Assembly: GCA_023846275.1 (NCBI GenBank)
Contig: CM043875.1
Span: 4,337,569 to 4,401,568, forward strand
DNA length: 64,000 nucleotides
Direction of reading: 5' to 3'
Origin: Vanilla planifolia
Taxonomy: Eukaryota; Streptophyta; Magnoliopsida; Asparagales; Orchidaceae
This document shows, piece after piece, positions 48,050-59,960 of this stretch (position 1 is its first letter; every line of letters begins with the position of its first letter). Position numbers and translations under genes: made by a program. The notes below the pieces were generated by a model. It saw only the letters and a list, made by a program, of their open reading frames with translations. It was not told the origin of the DNA and searched no databases.

Positions 48050-49200
48050 ATAAAGCCTTGAGCTAATCTTTTTTTTTATAGACTCTACTTTGGAAGTTAG
48101 CTTAAATATTACCCCTAATATGGAACTTAATTGTATGGCTAGTCTTACTAGACTAACATCAAATCTTGCTTGAATATTTACATGCCTCTATTTCATTTGT
48201 TAATTGTTCAATCTTATGATATGTCTTCTAAGCCTTTCTTCAACAACTATTAGTCTTGCTATAAAACTTTGATTGCTAGATCTTGTCTCATCGTGTTGAG
48301 TTTGAAGAAGACCTTCAAGAACAACCAATGGTTATACCTATTTGGGCTCTTTTGATTCTTTTTCACTTACATTACCTCAAGAGCATATGATTTTATTCTC
48401 TTCATATCTCCCTTTATGAAGGGCCTTAGAATATAATCACTATTCTTAACCCTCACATTATACTTACAATTGAGAATTGGTGTAATTAGATGGCCATAGC
48501 TTAGGTTCATCTTTCTTTTGTAGGAGAGGCTCCTTAAGATAGTTATCTTCTTCATTAATCTTAAAATTACTTCTTCTAAATTAAATTGTTCATTTTTCAT
48601 ATAGTAATAAATTCCTAGTGATATCTAAGGAGTAATGTTTTGCTTGTCTCTTATTTTTAGTAGCAAAATGTTTCTAAGAAAATATTGAATGAGATAAGCT
48701 TTGGGTACAAGATATTTTATCTTCTGAATTTGGAGCTTGGAACTTGATTTAGCTATGGCTTCATTTACCTCGCTCCAATCAAATGTCTTATTTTAACAAT
48801 TTGGCCATAATGAGAGTCCAGAGATAAGTGTTTCAAAAATTCGATTAAGATCACCATCAGTGATCTCAATTTAAGTATTAAAAATGATGATGTAAGTCCA
48901 TTGAAATCCTCATTAATTTTCAAAGTGGTATAGAAATGTCTAATTAATTTATAACTGCATGGATCATTTACTTGAAGCATTGTTTCCAATCTTGTGCCTT
49001 CAAACATATGAATTATGGGTTCCTTTGCATGGTATTGTGTCATATTCTAGTTTGGGTAGGATCAGCTTAGCTACATTCTCCATGCATTCCCATATATTCT
49101 CATAGGCTTCAAAATCCTTCTTTGATCAAAATGATTTTTCATCATACATGTAGCTTGTGGATGCCTTTGACACTACCCTCAAAAGCTTAGAGGATTTTTT
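48050..49200 (-). pseudogene. Env-like coding remnant of the SIRE-like fossil
   Basis: The - strand reads IHMFEGTRLETMLQVNDP and IRHFYTTLKINEDFNGLTSS (near 49043-48880), then LSYGHLITPILNCKYNV (near 48500). These resemble, in the right order, the plant retroelement frame with the FYxxLxVNxDFxGLTSYV and LPYGxLITxIL blocks. It is broken and non-coding. Confidence 0.55.
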
Positions 49201-49638
49201 ATCTTGTTTTGCCATTTTCATTTTCATTTTTACAAACTTGAAGGCATGATTTATGATTTATATATCGTTTAGTTTCATGTATTATAACTCCTAGAGGTCT
49301 TTATTCAATTGGGTTATTATCATTAAATTAGTACTAGCCTCAATTTTCTCACGAGGTGAAGCCCAACGAAGACAATGAGATGGTGAAATATGTGAAATCT
49401 AACATGAATAGTAAGAACAACCCAATTGATGCTTCAAATTAATCTCTTCTTTGTAAGTTCTCAAGTGCTACTAACTCTCTTCAAAACAGTTGTTAATATG
49501 AAGGTTGCATACCCAAGTCATAAAGTACATTAGACACACACCACAAACAAAGGCCTGCAGGCTTCGAAGGCTGATGGGAGTTGGTCATAGATCTACCATA
49601 GGCACTCTCTTTTCACGCCAACACATTCTTATACCCTT

Positions 49639-49842
49639 GTGAAAATTTGTGTTGATAAAAGAATTTCTTATGAACATGTTCATGATCAAATAACTAACTT
49701 GCATGCATTATCAAAAGTAGTACATAATTATTATTGTAAATTAGGTAATATGCACATTGATGACCCTTTTAAGAAGTTCAATTCTAAAATTATTAATTAT
49801 ATGTGGATTCTTAAAGGAAGCTCAAGTTGTGCAAAAACTTAA
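49639..49842 (+). pseudogene. Copia gag zinc-knuckle remnant on the + strand
   Basis: The frame contains NYYCKLGNMHIDDPFKKFNS and then MWILKGS. This resembles the degenerate CCHC knuckle and following WVPKG block of SIRE-type gag-pol. It is opposite in strand to the surrounding env-like remnant, so it belongs to a different insertion. It is a fossil. Confidence 0.45.
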
Positions 49843-51332
49843 AAATTACATTATACATGCACCATCACTTATAAACCCAAGATAATTTTGGTTTTCAAAT
49901 TTAAAATATAGGTTATGTAGATGTATCTTTTTGATAAGAACCAATTGAGACAATCATTGTGTTGTAAATCATAATTGATGATCAAATTTCTTGCTTATTT
50001 TGATAAAATTGAGATTAGTTTTATCTTGCTCTTGGTTATTAAAATGAAAAAAAGAAATGCCAAAATTTTTGTATAAAAATTAATACAATATTTCCTTGAA
50101 ATGAGCTTAGTGTGACTTATAATAGACATTTTTATGATAGTCGTAATTCTTATGAGTCTAGTATAGAAGGTAAATATGAAAAAGATTATGATTCTAAGTG
50201 AATTAAGAGGCAAGATATTTCATTAGGTGATTACTTAGCGATCTTATGGATATCATTATGAAAATAAACAAGTTGTACTAACATATTAGGTAATGGAGAA
50301 ACACACAAAATTATTAAACAAAAAAAAAATTAAGATTTTAATTAAAATTATTGGTTGAGATAATCATCTAGTACATTAGAGACAAATGGATTATACAATC
50401 CATATGAGATGAGCCAAGGAACTACCTGTAAACACTGAATGAAAACTCAAGGAAGTTGTACGTAATACCAAAACAAAATCGTATGGTACGGATACCTTAG
50501 TTATTTTAAGCTAAATAACAATGATCGACCTGATAGCGTTGATCGAACAATGCGATTACGTTAGGCTATAAATATTGATCCAACTTTAAGGATTATCACC
50601 ATTTTAATCGAACTCCCTAGTAAAGGAAGATGAAACAATTGATAGAGTTCTTGGTGTGAAAAAGCAATAATCTTAAAAAAAAAGACTTAACTCAATGGTC
50701 ATTTAGGGAGTTTGATGATACTAAAAATATGTATTATGTTTATAATAATTTGTTTGAATAAATATTTTAAATATAGATTTTGATCAAGTGGATTAAAGCA
50801 AGTTAAATTGGAGTTTGATCCTTACTATCATGGGAACTTTGAAGATTAAAGACTTTAAACATTGGAATACCCAATGAAGAACCTACCCCATAATAATGTG
50901 GCAACCATCATGGGATTACATTATTAAAACTTATAATTTTCTTATGTGGCACAATTAGGATTGCATTGCATCTTAAACTTATGCAATTGACAAATCCTTA
51001 ATTATATGTTTTTTAATATTGGATTAGTTTGTTTGTTATATTATTACAATTTTCTTGACCATTGTTTCAAGTCTTGAATTAATGAATTCAGGATTATAGT
51101 AAGTCATGTTTGTTACTACCTTATGATCTTATAATACAATGTCTTATATCATATATGTATGGTCTATACTTTAGCTCAAAGATCAACTGGTCTTTAAATT
51201 GTCATGACATTTTACATGTATGATGGATTCATCGTACGAATGTAACTGTTACCAGGTTTGAAGACCAAGTGTGGAAGCTCAGTCATACAAGGTAACAACC
51301 TATATGTTTCCTTGTCTAGTTTTTGAGAGCCA

Positions 51333-51390
51333 AGCCTTTATTATATTATATTATATTATATTATATTATATTATATTATATTATATTATA
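51333..51390. repeat. Pentanucleotide microsatellite (ATTAT)n
   Basis: About eleven uninterrupted TTATA-type units lie inside the nested LTR-type remnant. Confidence 0.95.
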
Positions 51391-52089
51391 TGAGTATGAA
51401 GTGTCCATCATATAAGTATATGATTTATTTTCTCTTAGAACTCTTCATATATAAAAATATTTTGGTTGAAGATTTATTATTGGTATATTATATCAATATG
51501 ACAGTATGTTAAATTCAAATTGTAATAAAGTCATTTGGTCATATCATTATTAGTCCTTGTACGATATTCGAAACCTTGTCTATTGTTTTGTTACTTGTTA
51601 CAACATATAATACAAAATAAAATATCATAATTATACGATCTATTTTCTAACACAAATGAGCTAAGCTACTTAAAAAATGTGTTCATTATATCGTACAAAT
51701 GCCATACATACAGTGTATAAGTATGATCATTAACTAATATGACTAAAATTGGCATTATCTACATGTTTGTACTACTACAATCAATATTTTGTACTTGTAC
51801 AATTTTTCCTATACAACATTTAAAACAAAATTTGTTATAACACTTTCATACTATTGCAATAATCCTATTATATGTACATGATCACTTATTTAAGTCTAAT
51901 TGAAGTAATTACTACTTGTTTGAACAAGCGTTTGTTCTTATACGATCACGATGTATAGCATTTTTTTGAGAGTTTGGTTCCTAGTGATGATGAATATTAT
52001 ATAGTGAAGATCTACTATTAGACATGCACGATATATTTAAATAGTAATATGAACTACATTGAATATGTATGATTCGTATGATTGTCTAA

Positions 52090-52113
52090 TATGATATATA
52101 TATATATATATAT
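52090..52113. repeat. (AT)n microsatellite
   Basis: About eleven AT dinucleotides in the nested LTR-type remnant. Confidence 0.9.
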
Positions 52114-53729
52114 GAAGTTACAACGTTGCATTAATAAATAATGCCTTATAGTACGAAGACTTTTCTTGAACTTATATGATAAGTTGTTTTGAGACCAAAT
52201 AGTGCTAGTCATATCATTGGATCATCAGGACAATCTTTTTTTCTATTTTGGTCATCTTAATAGAAGGATTACGATGTACTAATATAATTCATTGTCGGTA
52301 AAACAACTAGTTCAACCATTTTAGGAATACAAATGAAGTCGTTGTGTTTACCTAAAATATAATGTAATCAAACTAAAGTATAAATGAGAGAATTGTTTGT
52401 AGGGAGTAAGTTGATGATCATATTATGCTTTATTTCTTTGAAAAACTCTATGTATTTACGTTGAAAAATAGATTCTTAAAACTATTTTTGCTCTTTGTAT
52501 TGTGTTTGATTCACATCGTTTACTTCCTCTAGTTGCATCAAGTATTAGTAACATCTTGCCTACTTTTAGTTTTTATGTTATTTATAGATTTTCTTGATTA
52601 TAGGCCTATTGTGAGAAAATTTCTTGAAAAAGTGTTATGTAATTTCTATACTCGAGTGACTAAGTTTTATTATTGCGTGAGCCTTGGTTGGGTTGTTTTT
52701 GTAAGCTCAGTAGAGTTGATACTATTGTGAGCTCGATGGTGCTTGTGCTTAATTTGTGTAGATCAATTATTGTAAGTTTTTTTTTTTTTTTTTGCTTATC
52801 TACTAGTTGGACAAAAGGTATTGGTAGTGAAAGTCTAGTTTAGTCAACTAGGAGTGAGTGTTGGCAAATGTTTTACTTAACTAAATAAAATTGCTATAGC
52901 TTTATTTGATTCTTGACTATTAACAAGTTCTTTCAAAATTAAAGAAAGATTTTCTAAAATAAAAACCATTGGATTGCTTTTGAATTGCATTGTTTTTGTT
53001 ATTATAAAAATCCTTAAATCAACATAATTCACTCTCTCCTCTTATGATTAGCAAGTAGCTTTCATAATAAACAAAAAAAAACATGTGAGTATCAACAAAT
53101 TTTAGCTTTAAATCTAATTTTGTTTTAATTAAGGTAAAACTATTCAATCTTTCTTTTAATTATGAATTCTTCTTAATTAGTTAGCCTTTTTTTGCTCTCA
53201 GGGAGTCAATGCATATCTTATATTTTAAAGCTGTATGCTCAAGTTTATCTGATTTCTTATTTAACTCATTTAGGGAAGAGAATGCAATTGGGTATTAGTA
53301 GATAAGGTTTCATTTTCTTTTCTAAGTTCACATTTTCTTTCTAGCTCATGAATAGGATTTTTATGTTTAGAATATAATCTTCTAAGATTTGCATATTCTT
53401 TATTAATTTGTTATGCTTCTCAAATAATGTCAAGCCATTCATAGTCTCAAAAAAGTGTTAAAAGTAAGGGTTTCATGTTTGTTCAAAAGTAAGTGCACAA
53501 TAAAAAAATTTCATACTTGAATGTTTAGTTGTGCAAGATGTAGTTAATTTTCATTTGTAGCAAAAATAGGAGCAACAAATAACTTCAATCTTAAAGCACT
53601 TGCATTAATAATTTTTTCAAAATATTTGAAATTAATTTTCAACTCTTCAAAATTTATTCCAAGCAAATAGGAGGATTTTTCATTCTAAAAATTTAATTAA
53701 TAATGAAATATTAAATTCAATATTTAGTG

Positions 53730-55818
53730 TGTTGATGAGGATCGATTTAAGGATGTGTGGCCTTATATTGAAAACATTGCTATGATGCCACTTTTGGTCC
53801 AACAAAGCAAATTCAAGGCTTTTGTACGTTATCTTGATAGTACCATACCCTTATATCAAATCTTTTATATAAACAAAGATTATTAAATTGAATAACTTCT
53901 AAGGTTACAATATAGTTATCAAATAATACAAGAGTCAAATGATAACTATCAGAAAGTGACTCAATTATTTTAGTTAGTTCTGCTTAACTTTAAACGTATG
54001 TCTACTCTTAAGCAACTCATGTGACCACTAATATCTAAACCACTCATTCACAATTAGGTGGAGAAATCCAATTGCAAGTCAAGATTTTTCACAGATCAAC
54101 ACCAACTCAAATAGCCCACGCACAATGTTTAAGACTAGGGTCATACACGATTCAAAGCTGGGCTAAGAGAATCAAAATATATGAACTAATATAAGGCAAA
54201 GTTTATGTAATAATAAATCAAATATACATTATAAGTATAAGAAATCTAATAGATTATCAAGACAGTGATACCAATAATTTGAGAACTTTTGGTGTACAAG
54301 ATGAGTCATGTTTTGCTTTGAATTCTTATCTTATTTCCTTAGTTGAGAAGGTATAATAATAGAGTGTTTTCTTTACGAAGTTGCTCTCCTAAAATTTATT
54401 CCAATTATTGTAGCCTTATATTTCTTTTTCAATCGATAATAAACCTCTCTATTTCATCATCTCACAGTCAATTTTTTTCTTTTTGTATTTTATATCCTTT
54501 ATTTATATAATACAAGCCTTAAAAAGCTTAATAGAATGCTCAACAACTTTCACAAATTTTATTTTTATAATAAGTTTGAACTATTCATTAAATATTTTTG
54601 TTTCCATTTATATGGTTTGAAAGGTATACAATATTATCTTATACTCATATAATTAATTATTCATATCATTCATTAGAATTTTAATGTATCATATAAAAGT
54701 TTTGATTTTCTCTATGCATGTTGTGAACAAGTATTTCTTAATAACTATATCATATGTTAAAATATTAACATATCGTACAATACTTTCAAGATATCGTAAT
54801 TATATTATGTGGTTGTCTTTTCATGTATTGAATTGATCATACTATTTGGTGGGTCATACTAAACAATCCAATAATATTTTTTTCCTTTGAAATAATTGTA
54901 TTATCATATATTGTATTATATAAAGTTTTTGAGAATTCTATGTTTAAACATATCATACCTTATTCATTGAGACTCCATTGTGTCCTTGTGACCAAAATAC
55001 ATTATCTGATTCAAAGACTATACTTTTTTATTGTTATAAAGCACCAATAAAAACTAAATCAAGTAGCTTGATTTATCTTTTGTTCACTTATCATAAGGCT
55101 AATTGTACTTTTTAAAAGAAATTTTTGTATAATATTATTAGTATAAGTTTTAATTACTTTTGAATTTATTCTCTAATTTTGATTCTATCATATTGAATTC
55201 ATCAATCCTTATAAAACTATGTACTAAATTCCACATGATGAGTTATATTAGCCTTAATAAACCTTAACGTTTTGTAGTTAAAGTAATTTGGGCATGATTT
55301 TTTATACATAAGGTAAGTGTATAGTGAGTGAAGTGAAAGCTCTAAAAAATGATAACCACAGTTGAAATCCTTACATGTATCCTAGATGATATGCATCATT
55401 GAACTTGAGAACATGTGTTTCTTTTTAACTTCTCTTGAATCATTGGATGGCACTCTCTTTCATTGCCTTTAAATGTCTAAACACAATTGTCCAAGACATT
55501 TTTTTATCCATTTACGGTCGTTTCTGGTGTACCTATCTTTTAGTTTAACTTATATCACAATTAAAGAGGCAATTTAGATCATAAAAGAACACTTAAATGA
55601 TTTATTATTATTAAAAAATGGTATATGTCTTAAGACTCATGAAGTTCAATAATAGTTTGCTTGAGTTTATGTATTTTAGTCTTTTTCTTAAGCAGTGTAG
55701 TCTGGTGGTTGGCCCATGTGTGTGGCTTTCTTTTGAAGAACTCCATAAAGAAAAAACATCATATTATCTATCTCAAGTAATAAAACAAAGAACTAAAACA
55801 ATATTAAGCAATAAATAG
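53730..55818 (-). repeat. Right LTR-like copy of the SIRE-like fossil
   Basis: It matches the block at 45604-47734 in the same orientation over about 2 kb. The right edge is approximate. Confidence 0.6.
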
Positions 55819-56954
55819 AATTTGCTAACGTAATCATTATTGTAAGTCCGAGTGAACCTTTTGACTACAAAATAAATTTTTTATGTATCAATAATATCAT
55901 TAGGTCAAAACCATATAAACCTTATAACATCTGTCAAACTTGATGCTTCTTGTAAGAGTAACTTTTTATCCATTTTTATTATTATTACCAAAAAGTTCAA
56001 CTTTTCTTAGAAGCATCTAATATTTTTTTTCTCTTTTCTTCTCTACCTATCTTCAAGTTCCTTTGACACTTTAGTTGCAACCACTTTTGAAGGTAACCTC
56101 TTTCCAATAGTAATAGAAAAGGGATGGAGGACATTTACTCATGCCTCTTGGAAGAGCTTAAGTCTTTCTTGCAAAATTGCTTCAATTCTAATTTATCAAT
56201 GATCTTTGCTCTTGCTTCATTCATTACTCAAAAATCTCCTTATGGGTTATAATTAATGAAACCACATCATTTATATTGAAGGGTGTTATTTTTAACCAAC
56301 TTAACCATGTCGCCAGAGGATGTGTGTCCTCTCCAATAATTATGCCATTTTTATAACCATATATTAACTATAATTTTCTATATCTGAAAATGATTTTTGC
56401 TTATGTTAGCAACTTTTTTAATTATAATAAATCACAAATGGTTAAGGATCTAAGTGAATGTGATCTTTGGATTTTGATCTAAATAACATAAAGAAAAAAG
56501 TGATGACCATTATGTCGAGAGTTCTTTCTTCTTTCTCTTATTGTATTCTCTTCATTGGAAGTTGTCTTTTTCCCATTACTTTCCTCTTTTAGGTCGTCAT
56601 AGTCTTGTGAGGATTTTAAGTTTTCATTATTTCCTCTATAATCATTTTCTTCCTTTAGTTCTTAATAAAAATGATTTTTGTTATCTCTATAAATTCATAA
56701 TTTGCATCTACAAATTGTCAATGACCAAGTGTTCTTTCATCTCACTTGACTTGAAAGCATGGAAAAAAATAAAGTACCTTCTCTTGGAGACCAAAATATT
56801 CAATTGAAATTAAATCTAAAAAACAAGAGACGTATGATCAGTAATTGATCCAATCCAATAAGGAAATTTGCTCAAGTGATTGATCATCTCAAGTTGTATC
56901 ATGAAAATGTTGAACAATATCAAACAATCCTCAAAGCTCATGAAATAAAGATGT
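55819..56954. other. AT-rich DNA, possible - strand retroelement coding remains
   Basis: Reverse-strand stretches near 56150-56280 look weakly protein-like (MNEARAKIIDKLELKQFCKK), perhaps another gag or env-like fragment. There is no intact gene. Confidence 0.3.
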
Positions 56955-57705
56955 AACACTTAACAAGAGTAAGGAACAAACATGTTCAAGTGAAAGTGCA
57001 ATGAACACATTAAGGAAATTGTAGCCCTTACGCAAGGCTTCTAAGGATATAAATATGAATAAATTTTACATCAGTTACTAAAGGTTAGATTTTGAACTTT
57101 ATAAGTAAAATCATAAGCCTCAAAATAATGAGATATATTTTAGGAAGCAAACTAGTATTGGATCTTATTAAAACTCCATGATTAAGAATATTAGAGTTGG
57201 AGTAATTGTAACATAGGTGTGGATAAGAACAAAACTTTATTGGATTAGGATAATACCTTACTAAAAAGATTAGAATATTATAATACTGTTTTAAAGCTAT
57301 ACTTTTTCTAGTTTGATATATTTCTAGAACAAACCAAGCAAAAATTTGTAAGCTATAGCACCTGACAAGGATGAGGGTGAACACACATGGCTGAAAGTGC
57401 GATGAATTACACGAGATAGTGTGACTCGTGTGTCAGGCTTTTAGGGCTACTTCAATGAAAAAGTTTCATATTGGTTACAGAATGGTAAATCATGAGTTTT
57501 ATAAACAAAATCATAAACTTTGAAATAGTTTAAAGTTAGAGTTTCATATTTTGGGAGTAATTAAAGCTTGAATCTCATGAGAATTCTATGATTAAATATT
57601 TTAAAGTTAGAGTAATTTTAAAATAAGTTATCAAGAGAGAAAGAACCCCTTGGATAAGGGCAAAACTTAATTGTATTTGAACAATACCTCATTAGGAAGC
57701 ATTGG
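56955..57705. repeat. Direct repeat pair, period about 400-430 bp
   Basis: Copies from 56955 and 57359 share the sequence of motifs acaagg, gaaagtgc(a/g)atga, tacatc/tttcatattggttac, aagtaaaatcataa, gattaa and aataccttact. Indels make the spacing vary from about 402 at the start to 430 at the end. No coding is seen. Confidence 0.7.
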
Positions 57706-59559
57706 CTCGAATTCAATGTGGTAACCAACTTGTGAGTGTGGTATTGTTCCACTCTAACCAACCAATCGTGCATTTCAGTGCTTTGTTGAAGAATTTTGGT
57801 AGATACGAAATATCTTTAATTTTAGGCATATTATTAACAACTTGTTAATTTAGTTGGAGATATTATATAAAGTCATTTGATGTAAATCAATAATAATTAT
57901 TCTATTCCATTCATATTTTTTATTTTAGAATTTCTTCTCAACAAAAAAAACTAAGACTACATTCTTGTTTTTGCTTTTATTTTATCTTTTCCATTTGCTA
58001 CTCTTTATTAGACTAGTCTATCGTACTTTTTGAGAACACGTTCATGCAAGCATCCTCTTAAGTGATTAGTTAAGATTCAATATGATGGAGAATACATTAA
58101 GTTGTAGAGTTTTTCTCCTCCTTGATCATAATTTATGCTATTCTATCCTCATAAGTAGTATTTGATCACTTAGTCAACATATACAGTGAACCTATAGGAA
58201 CTCGAAGAATCTCTTCAAGCAATCTACATCTCACTTATTTTTTCAAAGAGGATCCCAATATTAACTATGAGTGATAAAAATCAGTGCTGCAAATGGCTAA
58301 TGTAGTGATTGTATTGCATGTCATCCATTCATTTCATTATTTTAACTATTTATTAAAAAATAAAATTAAATGATACTTACTCTAATATCATTTTATTATG
58401 GTCATTTAAAAATTTCATTTTAAATGAAAAGATACAAAGTAATTGAAACCATATATTATTATAATGGAAATAAAGTCAACCAATTTTTTTATTCAATTAT
58501 TTTCAAAGAAAATGTAAAAGAAAATAATAAGTAGCAAAGTGTTGTCACAATAATTCCTGATTACACAAATATATTAAAATCCTAAAATATTATTGTACTA
58601 ATGTGATACCAAAATCACTAAACATACTAAGTATTTATTCTTCTCATGTTATTTGAAAAGTTAAGCTAAAATATAAGTTATTATCACAAACTCAATAGAA
58701 AAAAAAAACAAAACAATTATACAAATAAGATATTACAAATTTGAGGGCATGTTAGGCCTATTGCATATCCAAATCATATGTCAGCATAAACAAGTATTGT
58801 AATAAATAATGATAGATAACCATAATATACCATGAAATGTTTTATTTCTTTTTATGAACTATTTTCAATTTTTTTATATCTAAACAAATTTCTATATGCC
58901 TCTTATTTTCTTGTAAACTATTTACTTTCCATATGAATCCATGTTTTTCATATAATTAAGTTTCATAATTAGTTCATAGGTTGATCATTTTATTGTTTTT
59001 ATGTTCATATGTATCTTAAGGAACACATTCATTTCGATGTACACCCTTTTTGGGATACAACATATCATACCAATTCCTCTTGGGCTCTTATCTTTTTCAT
59101 GAAGTTTTACTTATTTTTCTTAGAAAAATAAGTTGTGATCATTTGACTACACATCATTCAAGGCAAACTCTATTTATTTATTTTATATTATTAGCAAATC
59201 TTCCTACCTCATATAGATATAGAGATAATAACATACATGTCTATGTTGATCATCAACAACATGAATTTAATAATATATAGGTAATCGGATAAACATGATC
59301 AATAATTAATAAAACACATCAGATATCATTATCCATTTCAATATTTAAGGCATATATATACTCATCAAAAAAGTAAATGCATAATGCAATTGATTTGTTT
59401 GTTTACATTTTGTTTTGTTTTGTTTCTTGTTTTTTTATTTGTTTTTTTTTTTCTATTTTTGATGCAACAGCTACTTCTTATAAAATCCTTTTTCATGCTT
59501 TCTCATGCATATTATATTTATTAGGTTACATCCATGTATCATATTATTTACTTTCACAC
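57706..59559. other. AT-rich intergenic DNA without recognised features
   Basis: Only short accidental frames (for example 59050-59280) with no family resemblance. Confidence 0.5.
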
Positions 59560-59960
59560 CTCCCATAAAGTTTGTTAAACTCGTTTTCATTAATTAGATC
59601 ACCATTTGAGCCTTTTATTTTAAAGAAATTGCCTCTTATTAGATCATTTGTTGGTCTATTTGATCATCCACACCAGATGAATAGATTATTTGATCCACTA
59701 TCTGCTCTCTTTCGAGGCTCTTATCGAATTCTCCATTACATGTATGACAGATTCTAAAGCAAAGTCCTTAATTTTGCATCAAATCATTTGATTGCTTATT
59801 GGATTGCCATCAAATCATCTAATCATCATGTGATAGTGTCTTAAATCCTAGTTTTCATAATTATTGAATTATTTGATAGAGATTTTGTTTATTTCCCAAT
59901 GATGATGGAACAGTTTGACCACTCAATTAGATAATCTGATCGCTCAATCGAATAGTTTAT
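59560..59960. repeat. GATC-word-rich dispersed repeat fragment
   Basis: Phrases such as gatcatttgttggtctattt and aatcatttgattgcttattg recur as in 30720-30900 and, inverted, 32990-33470. Probably LTR-derived subrepeats. Confidence 0.45.

Larger units (their letters stand above)
50690..53050 (+). mobile_element. Nested LTR-type remnant on the + strand (SIRE-like)
   Basis: It starts near a tttgatgatac block (about 50705), continues with gagtttgatccttactatca-like LTR wording and ends near ataattcactctctcctctt (about 53025-53045), the usual closing style of SIRE-type LTRs. It lies in the opposite orientation to the host element and carries no coding sequence. The ends are approximate. Confidence 0.45.
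45604..55818 (-). mobile_element. Old SIRE-like Ty1/copia element, broken and with nested insertions
   Basis: Two related blocks of about 2.1 kb (45604-47734 and 53730-55818) lie in the same orientation and share many segments, consistent with the LTRs of one element read on the - strand. Inside the left one, a polypurine tract on the - strand (complement of 47738-47750) abuts the LTR, followed by an env-like coding remnant (about 49200-48050), as in SIRE elements, which carry an env-like frame before the 3' LTR. The 53100-53730 stretch, next to the right LTR, could be a gag remnant. Recognisable pol is missing, and + strand LTR-type DNA (50690-53050) lies in its place. The element is heavily broken, and the LTR divergence indicates great age. 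Confidence 0.55.
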
